A stretch of DNA of 64,000 nt from Odontesthes bonariensis (lineage: Eukaryota > Chordata > Actinopteri > Atheriniformes > Atherinopsidae), in the NCBI RefSeq assembly GCF_027942865.1, contig NC_134516.1:26901038-26965037 (forward strand), written 5' to 3'. The notes beneath the pieces were generated by a model, which searched no databases, had not been told where the DNA came from, and worked only from the letters and a program-made list of their open reading frames with translations. Position 1 is the first letter of the stretch. Every line of letters begins with the position of its first letter. Made by a program: the position numbers and the translations under genes. Below are positions 1-9,078 of this stretch, piece by piece.

Positions 1-352
1 AAAGGTAGGGTAGGAGATCCTGGATTTTGAGTCCAGCGAAGCTGCATTTTGAAAATACACCGGTAAAAAGTCCCAACCCTTTTCTTCACTTTTCCCCCGA
101 AGGCACGCCTCTAAAGTACATGAACGCGCACGAAGGTGCACGAGCGCTTTTCTGACAGCAAGCATCGATCGTTGCCGTATTTAGTATTTAGTATATGATA
201 ACTATACATTTAATAATGCTAGGTACAAGCCAAGCTGGCTCTAGTTTAGCTTCCTGCCAAGCTTCTGGACGTGTAATTTGTTCACGGAGCAGCGTACGCG
301 CACAGGGGGAAGGAGGGGAGGGAGGAGCAGATTGCAGTTTGATAGACGGCAT
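1..352. other. Non-coding repeat DNA at window edge
   Basis: No supportable gene. The first 150 bases have the GC-rich, short-direct-repeat look of a fish MITE cut by the window edge, with several GCACGAAGGTGCACGAGC-type short repeats near 127-146. A similar GC-rich block of GTGCAC motifs recurs inside the TTAA MITE near 37,800, so a shared MITE family is possible but not shown. Confidence 0.3.
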
Positions 353-399
353 CAGTATCCAATCATTGTGAACGGTCCGTTCACAATGATTGGATACTG
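353..399. repeat. Perfect 47-base palindrome (hairpin)
   Basis: Positions 353-375 and 377-399 are exact reverse complements (23-base arms, single central T at 376). The arms begin CAGTATCCAATC. It could extrude as a cruciform or fold as an RNA hairpin. No flanking target duplication is obvious. It may be the fused termini of a small MITE. Confidence 0.9.
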
Positions 400-1806
400 T
401 TTTTCCTAGATTGTACGTTCTAGAGGCCACTAAAACTTTTCATATTTGTGTCAAAACTTTTAATTAATTGGTTGCAATGGGGATGTGAAGAGTATTTCAA
501 GCAATATGTAAAAAAATGTTCCAGAAAAAGATCCCCTACCCTGCCTTTAACAGGACTTTCCACCATGTTCTCAAAAAAAAGTGGATAACGGTGAGCTTGC
601 CGTTCAGCTCACACGAGGAAGATCTGCAGGTCATGAAACTACCCCAACAAGAAGCACTTACTATAATGAGGAACAGCTCAGTGTTTCTATTAGGGCACTT
701 ATCATGACAAAGTCTCGCTTCTGATAGAAAATAAGTGTCATTCTAATCGTGACCACAATATTGATCTTCTATTTGACTTGGAAAATCACATGTCATCCCT
801 AGATGTAATACACAGTTTGTTTCAAAGGTTCAGATCTTGTACATTTTCACTACCAAGACAACCCCAAAGAGAAGCACTTTTGAGCACAAGAATCAGGAGT
901 GACTCCTTTGAGGTGATCTGAGAGTGATTTGCAATAATAATATTGCATACCTTTTCGGGCGTATATAGAAGGGTTCCCCCCGCAGCCGAGAGACAGATCC
1001 ACCTGCCCTTTAGGAGCCCTGTACACCTCTCCACAGTGGCAAGCGTACTATGCGCAGTGTTAAAGCGCCTCTCCTGTACGGCTCATAAGCCACTCATCAT
1101 TTTCCCGAAAGAAATCCTGCCGGTCCCGGAACACTCTCTCGCGCCTGATGCGCGCGTTCAGGTCCTCTAACAAAGCCAGATCTGCCATCGTTTCGCCATT
1201 ACCGCGCCGCTAGAATCACCTCTTAAATAGGCGGTTGAATAATGAGCCATCACTTTTCCAAGTTGTACTTGTTTAATTTTTTTATTTATTTAATTTGTGT
1301 TTATGTTTGTATTAATGTTGAAGTAATAAAGAAATAAAACATCGGCCTTCTTTGAAGTGATAAGTCTGTAATTTTAACCTAGGGATTTGTTGTGACTCAT
1401 GAGGCACGCACTAGTGACGCTGCTGTTTATGTATGCTATTGCAGTCACCACAAGTCAAAATGGAAAAGTGCGTACACGCCCTCAGACCTGTCGTGGCGAT
1501 TTCATCTTTCCTGCGCTCACGATGGATTTGATAAATGCCAACCTTTGCGCGGAAAAGAACATACACACGACCTACGCACGTTTTTCGTCTTACCCAAGTT
1601 TGATAAATGAGGGCCAATGTCAGCATTTGGATGTTTGGATTTCGGCATTGTATCAAAACATAAACATTTTTGATTGTTATTTGAGTACCAACATTCACAG
1701 CTCGGAATTCAACATGTCAAGTTCTGCTTTACTGCCCAGCCCTGCACTACACACTGCATTTTCCATTGGGATAATGCACCATAAACAACACAGAAAACAA
1801 GCTTAC
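400..1806. other. No recognised gene
   Basis: AT-rich DNA. Short ORFs on both strands overlap and resemble no family I know. An AT-rich block with AATAAA-like signals lies at 1320-1340, without a convincing upstream coding exon. The longest ORF (1399-1839, plus strand) starts with a hydrophobic stretch resembling a signal peptide, but it overlaps the better-supported minus-strand exon at 1807-2118 and is not called. Confidence 0.4.
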
Positions 1807-2118
1807 CCTGGCCAACACCATGACACAATCATTCTGTAGACGTTTTACTCCGAGTTTGCTGATCCATCCGCTGTGGTAATAGTTGTATGCCTCCAAACTT
1901 TTGTGGGCCTTCATCTGTTGCTTGGTGTAGTAAGAAGTCTGGAGAACCAGGTAGCTCGTTCTGTCCACAGCCTGTATATTCGGCAAATCGTTCCGGTCTT
2001 GCGAAAATTCGGACATTTTCATTAAGTATGGGTCACGCCCAATGTATTTCTCAACTAACGCCAAATACCTTTCCCAATATGCCGGCTCCAAACCACTACA
2101 ATATTCATTCATCTCCAT
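1807..2118 (-). CDS. Partial exon of a YqaJ/SWIM-type transposon-derived protein
   Basis: This 104-codon open stretch starts with ATG at 2118-2116 and ends at a consensus splice donor (AGG|GTAAGC, intron from 1806 downward). The protein shows DPYLMKMSEF, then ...LPNIQAVDRTSYLV..SYYTKQQMKAHKSLEAYNYYHSGW. That spacing matches the N-terminal region of multi-exon vertebrate proteins carrying a YqaJ-like exonuclease domain, which occur as transposon-derived families in fish (from memory of the family, not searched). No downstream exon with the expected SWIM-like or YqaJ motifs was found in 1-1,800, so the copy is probably truncated. Codon use looks normal and no stop interrupts it. Confidence 0.42.
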
Positions 2119-3243
2119 GTTGGTGCTGCTGTAGCAATTACAGCAGCAAGCAAGTCTTCATTGCACAGGCATGTGGAAATAATAGAAAACAATTCTAATA
2201 CGTTAGCAAAAAACCTTCTATATCAGGAGTATTGATCAAGATTCTAGAAATAGAGACTCTTTTCTAGTAAGTTTAAAACCTTCCTCAGTCAACTGATAAT
2301 AGCTCCGCAAATGAGCACATTTCTTAATAGATTATACGTAGAAAATAATATTTTGCTATATGTATTGTGTGCATGTGGCCCCGAACCCATCCTCTGTGTG
2401 GACTCTTTGTTCATAATGGCCTAAAACTCTATGTGGTTCACAAGGCCTTGCTCCCCCATAAGTACCATCACAACACACAACACTGATTTATCAAAAATTA
2501 TCATACAATTTCTAACCTACTGACACTCAAACATTGCATAAGGCAATTACATTACCAGCAGGCTTGTCCACCGTTTGCAGCGAATAGGAGCGAGAACCCG
2601 ATGGCTGAACCGGGAAAAATTCTCCTATGGCCCCAGTTCCACTTGGCGACCGACCAACTCATTACCTTTCAAAGTCTGAGGTCCCGCTCCAAACAGCCGA
2701 GTCACCCCACTGGTAATGATCATACTAATGATTGGTTGATTTATACCCACAAAATGATTAATCAGCTTAATGATTACATGAAATACAACAGATGAACAAA
2801 TACAATTTTTTATGATGTCCACGTGACGAGTCGTGTAGTCTCTTCTGGTCCAATCCTGTCACTGCTTGGTGCTCGGTTCTCCTCTTGGCTGAACATCAGT
2901 TCAGCATTCTGATCTGGAACTAATCTTGGAAGGAGAGGTCACCAGTACGTCAAAGCATATCATATCCCGCAGGAAGTCCGTCAGACTGCACCTCGACCTC
3001 CGGTTATCATTTGTATTTATAGCCTCATAGGTTGGACTCACACTCGACCGATGATGATTGGACATGAGTGGGTCCAACATGCTTCGTCATATTCTCTGGA
3101 TCAGCCCAAAACAATGTGTACGTGTGAATCTGCCCTTGCTTTCCCAATTGTTTTGTCTCCGTACTCCTGGATCACTTTAGGTCATCATGGAAAAGTACTG
3201 AGACTATTTCACTCATAATGTCTAAGAACAAAGCCAATTTTTA
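2119..3243. other. No recognised gene
   Basis: Unique-looking AT-rich DNA with no ORF longer than about 65 codons and no motif I recognise. It ends at a sequence related to the tRNA-containing repeats that follow. Confidence 0.5.
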
Positions 3244-3281
3244 CACTAGACAGGCACTTTGACCAACTAAGCCACAGGGCC
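3244..3281 (-). pseudogene. 5' half of a tRNA-Thr(AGT)
   Basis: On the minus strand this matches the acceptor 5' strand, D arm and anticodon arm of the complete copies at 3544, 5710 and 6045. It diverges immediately after the AGT anticodon. The 5' flank (ATGGTT..AACTGATGAAAGA on the plus strand) is shared with the other copies, so it is a truncated member of the same local duplication. Confidence 0.8.
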
Positions 3282-3543
3282 ACATGGTTTATAAAACTGA
3301 TGAAAGAGTAAAGAGCAGGAACTGGATCCATTTCAGGAAACAAGGTCCTGAGACTCTCCCAAAACTAACTGTGACTTCAAAATAATTGTTTTATCAAGTT
3401 TGACCAAAGAACAGACTCATAATAACCATGATGCTCAATTAAAGGTCCATCATTTGATGAAGACCAACAATGCAAAGCATTCAGTAGAACCCTGATAATA
3501 ACCAGTTTCTCATGCTAAGTCACAGCTAGCTCTGAAGGCCCAC

Positions 3544-3617
3544 AGGCACTGCTGGGATTTGAACCCAGGATCTCCTGTTTACTAGACAGGCACTTTGGCC
3601 AACTAATCCACAGCACC
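3544..3617 (-). tRNA. tRNA-Thr (anticodon AGT)
   Basis: A 74-base cloverleaf with a seven-pair acceptor stem (GGTGCTG with CAGTGCC, one U-G pair at position 3-70), anticodon loop CTAGTAA, and T arm GGGTTCAAATCCC. Internal A-box (TGGATTAGTTGG) and B-box (GGTTCAAATCC) promoter elements are present. It lacks an encoded CCA, as expected in eukaryotes. No T4 terminator lies within about 20 bases of the 3' end, so expression is uncertain. The shared flanks of all copies show segmental duplication rather than independent genes. Confidence 0.8.
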
Positions 3618-4150
3618 ACATGGTTCATACAACTGATGAAAGAATAAAGAGCATGAACTGGATCCACCTCAGGAAGTGGTTTTTGTGATTCTGTACCTCA
3701 AGAATAGTTAAAGCCATGAGTAGAAGTGCCTCAAATTGGTTCAAAACTTCATCATATTTTGCAGATATTGTTGGGTTTTCAACTCAGATCCTGCTGTTCA
3801 TGAGGAAGTCACTTTCACCAGTTACAGCCAGATCTCATGAAGCGGTGTACTTATTACACGCCAAGTCATTTACTGTGTTTTTACAAGGCTTTTTTATGCT
3901 TTTGCGTATTATTTTTCGCTACATATTTCAAGGAAATGACGTCCTGCCCTCAGCTTTTACTCTAACTCTGACTATTTCACGGTTTGTACATTTATTTTGA
4001 TGTTATGCAGTGTGACAGGAGGAGAACCTCCACCGTACTGTACCCTAACCATTTGACATGTTAAGTGAACGGAGGAAAATTACATTCTGAAAGTATAAAA
4101 TAGGCATAAATGAGACTTTAAAAGGTGTGTGCTATTTGTATACACTTTCA
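3618..4150. other. Flank of the tRNA repeats, no gene
   Basis: The bases next to the tRNA repeat the flank of the other tRNA copies. The rest is AT-rich. The ORF at 3716-4000 (94 codons) resembles nothing known to me. Confidence 0.4.
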
Positions 4151-4542
4151 TTAAAGCTGCCGTCGGCAGGTTTTCAAAATTCCGAGTCTAAAGTCGGAAA
4201 ATTCGAACTGATACAACTTTCAGGTCCCTCCCCCAACCTCTAACAAGCTCCGAATCGCCCCCCAAACCCCTCCCCCTCTGTGGACAAGGTTGTGCACGTG
4301 AGTTCCCACCAGTGTGTGCGCACACAAGCTGGGGCAGACTCATGCTCAGCATGGAAGACGTGGTTGGTGACTGTTCTGCTCACATAATAGATAAATAATA
4401 AACCTAACGTTGGTTAAAAACAGCCGGGAGCGCTCAATTTTTGCAAGCATGATTACAGGCTTCAGAGGGAGCTACAGAATTCGGGATTTTTCCTAAACAG
4501 CCTATTTAATATTCTAAAAAAAGTTGCCGATGACAGCTTTAA
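4151..4542 (+). mobile_element. TTAA-target MITE, copy 1
   Basis: A 384-base element (4155-4538) between TTAA at 4151-4154 and TTAA at 4539-4542. Terminal inverted repeats are AGCTGCCGTCGGCA at the left and TGCCGATGACAGCT at the right. TTAA target duplications are characteristic of piggyBac-type cut-and-paste transposition. There is no coding capacity. The next element abuts it in inverted orientation through the same TTAA. Confidence 0.75.
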
Positions 4543-5669
4543 AGCGGCAGTCGGCAACTTTTTTTTAGTCATATTAGCTTGAACTGTCATGGGATTCTGG
4601 AAGTAGAATATTAAATAGGCTGTTTAGGAAAAATAACGAAATCTGTAGAAGTTGTAGACGAGCTGGAGGTGGAAGAGAACCGTCAGGATCTTCAGCAGGT
4701 CATATCTTCATTTATTTCAATCTTTTATTAGTTACTATAGTTTTCCTACTCCTTGTAAAAGACCAATACCTGCCGGTTAAAGTGTTCGTTGGCGTGGTAG
4801 ACCTAAATATTCAGCACACACCCTTTGACATGAGCAACTTAATGAAAAATGAAAAATATGTAGGAGTGTAATTAGGCTTTCGTGGTTACTTTTTTTCAAA
4901 GGTGACTGGTATGAGCAGATTCCCAATAAGGCTATCTACAATTGCCAAACTGGTATTAGTTCTGCCGCACTGAAATGCTGATGCAGAGAGGGTTTTTTCC
5001 AAGGTGGGGCTCAATAAAACCAAGACCAGGAACACTTTGTTTCTGAATGGAACTCTGTCATCCATCATGACTGTGAAAATGGCTGACATTGAGCCACAGT
5101 GCTTTAAATGGGAGCCCCCAATATCAGTCATCAAGCATCAAAATCTGCCACAAACACTTACAACAACACTCATAAACACACACACACAGAGAGGGACTGC
5201 TCAAGGGGCCCATTTGGGGTTCCGTTTGTTTTTCTTAATTTAATTTGTCTGTTTTTTTGTTTGTTAAGACTTTGCATACCTAAAACAATTTATTTTAAAA
5301 TATAGCAGAATTTAGTGTAAAAGTGAAGAGTTGTGATTTTGGTATAAATAAAACAATTTCTTTGTTCTTTAAGTAGCTAGTTTATGGCGATGGGATACTG
5401 CAAGGGACCCCCCCCCCAAAAAAAAACCCGAAAGAAACCCCCCCACGCACACGGCCCGGCCCCTGCCCCGCCCGAATCTCACTCCAAGCAAACTTGAGAG
5501 CCCTGCACTGGTGTGAACTCACGTGCACAACCTCGTCCACAGAGGGGGAGGGGTTTGGGGGGCGATTCGGAGCTTGTTAGAGGTTGAGGGAGGGACCTGA
5601 AAGTTGTGTCAGTTCAAATTTTCCGACTTTAGACTCGGAATTTTGAAAACTTGCCAACTGCAGCTTTAA
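4539..5669 (-). mobile_element. TTAA-target MITE, inverted copy 2 with internal insertion
   Basis: Element 4543-5665 between TTAA (4539-4542, shared with copy 1) and TTAA at 5666-5669. Its left end (AGCGGCAGTCGGCAAC) and the block 4605-4629 are the reverse complement of the right part of copy 1 (4494-4518). The block 5515-5665 is the reverse complement of 4155-4305. It is therefore an inverted copy of the same family, expanded in the middle (about 4690-5500) by other DNA that includes a hAT transposase fragment. A run of C and A at 5408-5428 and the GC-rich segment to 5500 are also inside. Confidence 0.7.
4974..5200 (+). pseudogene. hAT transposase C-terminal fragment
   Basis: The plus strand reads N-A-D-A-E-R-V-F-S-K-V-G followed by R-N-T-L-x-L and a run ending MADIEPQCFKWEPP. 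This is the signature end of the hAT dimerisation domain (S-N-A-x-x-E-R-x-F-S...R-N-x-L), as in ZBED-like transposases. The domain starts abruptly and no catalytic region precedes it. It lies inside the TTAA MITE, so it is either a nested insertion or a captured fragment. It cannot encode an active enzyme. Confidence 0.7.
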
Positions 5670-5709
5670 GTGGACCAGTGAAAAGTCATAGCTTGCTCTG
5701 AAGGTCCAC

Positions 5710-5783
5710 AGGCACTGCTGGGATATGAACCCAGGATCTTCTGTTTACTAGACAGGCACTTTGACCAACTAATCCACAGCGCC
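5710..5783 (-). tRNA. tRNA-Thr (AGT), diverged copy
   Basis: Same 74-base cloverleaf as the other copies, with acceptor stem GGCGCTG / CAGTGCC and anticodon AGT. It differs in the T loop (TTCATAT instead of TTCAAAT) and at the variable-region edge (CAGAAGATC instead of CAGGAGATC). The B-box change A to T makes it a weaker polymerase III promoter, so it may be a decaying copy. A TTTT run lies about 30 bases past the 3' end. Confidence 0.7.
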
Positions 5784-6044
5784 ACATGGTTTGTAAAACT
5801 GATGAAGGAATAAAGAGATGGAGCTGGATAAATTTCAGGAAATGAGTTCCAGAGACTCTCCCAAAATTAACTGTGACTTCTAAAAAACATTTTTATGAAG
5901 TCTGACCAAAGAACAGACTCATAATAACAATGATGCTCATTGAAAGTCCCTTCATTGGATGAAGACCAACAATGCAAAGAATTCAGTAGAACTCAGCTAA
6001 CAACAGATTCTCACACTAAGTCATAGTCAGCTCTGAAGGCCCAC

Positions 6045-6118
6045 AGGCACTGCTGGGATTTGAACCCAGGATCTCCTGTTTACTAGACAGGCACTTTGAC
6101 CAACTAAGCCACAGCGCC
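6045..6118 (-). tRNA. tRNA-Thr (AGT), best copy
   Basis: A 74-base cloverleaf with acceptor stem GGCGCTG / CAGTGCC, D arm with GGCTTAGTTGGTCAAAGTGCC, anticodon loop CTAGTAA and canonical T arm. Of the three copies this is closest to the vertebrate tRNA-Thr-AGT consensus. It lies 335 bases from the copy at 5710 and in the same orientation. Flanking bases are shared with the other copies. No T4 terminator is close to the 3' end. Confidence 0.85.
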
Positions 6119-6170
6119 ACATGGTTCATTAAACTGATGAAAGAATAAAGAGCAGGAACTGAAACCCAGT

Positions 6171-6584
6171 TCAGAAGTCTGGAAGTTTTGGAAGTCCTGA
6201 GGGGTGTTCCACGAAGCTGGATTCGCAGAAAGCCTGGCTTTTCTCGATAGTTCTGGCTAATCTAAGAGAGAGTTCCGCTCCACCAACGTGGCTCTTTTCT
6301 TTCAGCAGCTCTTTCCAGCTCTCTGCCTCTTTCAGAACTGACTGATATTCACTTTCTGCTGCTGCTGCTTTCAGAGTTTCACACAATCCTGCAGTGACTC
6401 GGTTGCACTGCTTGAGCTCCTGCTCACACTTTTGACGGAGATGACGCTCACACGTCAAACAGTTTTCCACCTTCTTTAGTTTTTCCTCAGTCATGGAGCA
6501 GCCGCTCTCTGCTGCCACTCTTCTGTCTTTTTCTCCTGTCAGAAAGAAATGTTTCTTCAGCAGCTTTGTCCTCAGAATATCCAT
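6171..6584 (-). CDS. Unrecognised charged coiled-coil ORF
   Basis: 137 codons open from ATG at 6584. The product is rich in E, K, Q and L. A region from about residue 30 to 95 (TEEKLKKVENCL..., then RHLRQKCEQELKQC, then ESWKELLKEK) has heptad-like spacing suggesting a coiled coil. No domain is recognised. An in-frame extension does not reach the next ORF upstream (6676-6954), but the two may be exons or frame-shifted parts of one gene because both run on the minus strand. It could also be chance coding in a repeat. No promoter was identified. Confidence 0.25.
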   Translation of the reverse strand: MDILRTKLLKKHFFLTGEKDRRVAAESGCSMTEEKLKKVENCLTCERHLRQKCEQELKQCNRVTAGLCETLKAAAAESEYQSVLKEAESWKELLKEKSHVGGAELSLRLARTIEKSQAFCESSFVEHPSGLPKLPDF

Positions 6585-6675
6585 CCCATGCTATAAATAG
6601 CTGATCTTGTCATTCTTCTGTCGGTCAGAGTTCTGTCATTTCTCTGATCCATAATCTCGGTCGGCAGCAGAGGCG

Positions 6676-6954
6676 TTAGAGGGAATCCCCTCGGTTTGTG
6701 AAACTGGAAACTTCCACTTGACTGGAGGAACTACGGAGGCCTGGAGATGATCCTGCAGGAGCTGGACATCCTCTGAGTGAGGAGTCCCAGCTGCAGCAGA
6801 GACCTGGGGTTGTTCTTTTCCAACAGTTGCTGGGTTCCTCATAACTTTCCTTACTGCCAAAAGTAATGGGACACGTGTAGAAACCCTCGGGCAAATCGTC
6901 GTCTGCCATGTCACACCACTGAAGTGGAGGAGATGGTTTCTTGGTTTGACTCAT
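6676..6954 (-). CDS. Unrecognised 92-codon ORF
   Basis: Starts MSQTKKPSPPLQWCDMADDD and is cysteine- and serine-rich. An overlapping minus-strand frame (6636-6914) is also open and ends SQTEGIPSNASAADRDYG, which reads as more protein-like than the first frame's tail. This suggests either a frameshift or a splice within 6750-6850. Function is unknown. It lies just upstream of the coiled-coil ORF at 6171-6584. Confidence 0.22.
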   Translation of the reverse strand: MSQTKKPSPPLQWCDMADDDLPEGFYTCPITFGSKESYEEPSNCWKRTTPGLCCSWDSSLRGCPAPAGSSPGLRSSSSQVEVSSFTNRGDSL

Positions 6955-7904
6955 TTTGCTTGTTGTTTATGAGTACTTCAAATCACATTTTTTTAAGATA
7001 GTAAGTAAGCGTTGTTTCTAAGTGCTTGTTAAAATGACTATTTAAGATAGTAATTAAGTGTTTTTTAGGCGATGTGAAAACCGTTTGCTGTGACTTTCAA
7101 ATCTGCTTCAAAAACTGGACGTGTTTCTTCAGATAAACTCCTGACCAACTGTGAAAAAGCAATGAAAATGTCTGGCCTGTAGAAACTTTGTGATGTCATA
7201 CAAGATCAGAGATGACATCGCTTGTGATGTCACCACAGTGATGACATCACAGCTTTGTGAAGGCTTCTGTTCTGTCTCTTCTGGTCTGTGGTTCCAACCA
7301 CAGATTCTGGATGGAAGTGAAGTCCGGATTCCAGAATGTTGATTTGTGTTCTCTGTTAATCTCTGGACGACTTCAGCTGATTACTTCCTGTCACTGTCAC
7401 GCTGGAAGGTCCACTTCTGCCAGTTTTTCAGCAGCCAGTATCATGTTTTCCACCAGCAGTGTTTTCCAAAATGTTGGCAAAATAAACTATTACAATTACA
7501 ACAAATGCCATCTCAGGGCACTTCAGTAATAAAGTCCAATTCAAGCCAATTGGAGTTCAATTCATTGTAATCATAATACTGTTCAGAATGAATTCAGAAT
7601 GAATCCACTTCATTCATACAGAGCAATTCAAAAACTATTTCCTCGCTAAGGAAACCAACAGATGGCACTGAACTTGCACTATTTCTAATTAGATAGAACT
7701 TTTTAACAGTTCTAAGATCATATCTTTCTGGTTTTATTTGCATTTTACAAAGAGTCCCGAGTAATTATGAAAGTGGGGTTTTAATTTGAAGAAAAAGCCT
7801 CAAAATAAAGTGATTTTTAGGAGTATGCAGGGATTCATTTCCATCTAATGAACAGCTCAGTTATATTAAACAGTGGGCCGTGTGAGCAGCAATCAGGGGA
7901 GTAA
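6955..7904. other. No recognised gene
   Basis: AT-rich. Repeated GATGTCA/GATGACATCAC motifs at 7190-7253 form short direct and inverted repeats but no clear element. Small ORFs here look random. Confidence 0.45.
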
Positions 7905-8185
7905 GGAGTTCACAGATCATAGACAGAGGCAACCGTCCAACTATTCAAAGCTTTTAAAATGAGTAATAAAATCTGACAGGTAACCAGGGAAGGAAGTCCT
8001 TTAATCCTGGAAATATTCTCCAGGTGATAGTCGGCTGACTTCCTAACTGACCTGATCTGGCTGCTGAAGTTCAGCTCTGAGTCCATAATAACAGCCAGAT
8101 TCCTGCTTGGTTTGTGCTTTTTAACATCACAGCCTGAAGCTGAGCTCAGATTTTTAACAGCTGACAATGACCTCTGTTTTCTCTT
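7905..8185 (-). pseudogene. LINE (L2-like) reverse transcriptase C-terminal fragment
   Basis: The minus strand encodes NLAVIMDSELNFSSQIRSV followed by KSADYHLENISRIKGL and ...LILKALNSW. This is the region just after the reverse-transcriptase palm in fish L2-like LINEs (N-L-G-V-I-x-D-S-x-L-x-F ... F-H-L-x-x-I). No YxDD motif or 3' end is attached, so it is a fragment. Confidence 0.7.
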
Positions 8186-9000
8186 TGTTTAGCTGCAGGA
8201 AGTTCTGGATCATCCGGTTGGTTATTTGTTGGAGGCTCTTTGCTGGGCCAGTTATTCCTCTGTGCCAGCAGCTGAGCACCAGTTCTGCCAAAACTAACAA
8301 GAAACATCATCCTGCACCGCTGGATTATCAACAAGTAACACTGACCAAGTCAGGAGATTAAAAAGGATGCAGAGGATAGTCAGCCATCTCCTAAACACGG
8401 GACTTGTGTTTGACACCAGTCTTTGAACTGCTGTGAGACCGTTGTTTCCTTCATTCGTTTTTCACCTTTTTTTCCAAAACTACTTGGTCGAAAGGTGTAA
8501 AACATTAAAAGTACTGGGTTAAAGTTAGAAAAGCCTCATGTTTAGGAAATAAAATACACTTTTGGGGGAAAAACTTGGCCAATAAGACCAGGAGCTCCTG
8601 ACCTGTCTCATACATTTCAGTAAGACCTCGGGAAATTGTACCAAAAAGGGCAAAAAATGTCTCCTTTAAAGGACCAATAAGAGCTACATCTCAGACTCTA
8701 CAGGCCTCAGTTAACTTGTTAAATGTGTCAGTGGGTTGGTGTGAAAACTCAACATCTAGGATGTTATTTCCAGCTTCTACGTTTAACTGAAATAGAAAAT
8801 CTGAGAATTACGACAATGTAGGTAGAGCTATTTTACGACAGTAAAATATTTGGCAGTGACTAAGTGCCTTTAGCACAGACAGGAGGGTGGAGGCCAGAGG
8901 AGACAATGAGGCTGATACCAGAGCAACCAGATGAGCCTCCAGCGTCCACCTGTCCTGATAGTCCCTCACAAGCAGCTGTCTGTTGTTAGCACGTTAAGCT
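8186..9000. other. Upstream region of gene A, no other gene
   Basis: No coding feature. Short E-box motifs (CAGATG, CACCTG, CAGCTG) cluster at 8928-8976, within 150 bases of gene A's TATA box. Their relevance is unknown. Confidence 0.4.
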
Positions 9001-9003
9001 TTG

Positions 9004-9037
9004 ATTGGTCTGGGCTGGTCTGTGGCATTATTTATAA
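9004..9037 (+). promoter_or_regulatory. Core promoter of gene A (inverted CCAAT and TATA)
   Basis: An inverted CCAAT box (GATTGG, about 9003-9008) lies 25-30 bases before TTTATAAC (9031-9038). The ATG of gene A follows at 9079, so the predicted 5'UTR is only about 15-20 bases if initiation is 25-30 bases after TATA. The start region CATAGCTTG is C/T-rich. Confidence 0.55.
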
Positions 9038-9078
9038 CCCTTCACCCTTGCTGTTTCCTCTCATAGCTTGTTTTCACC

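Noticed and set aside
1399-1839. 146-codon plus-strand ORF with a hydrophobic start
   Set aside because: It overlaps the minus-strand exon at 1807-2118 and has no recognisable domain, repeats or splice context. The apparent signal peptide could be chance.
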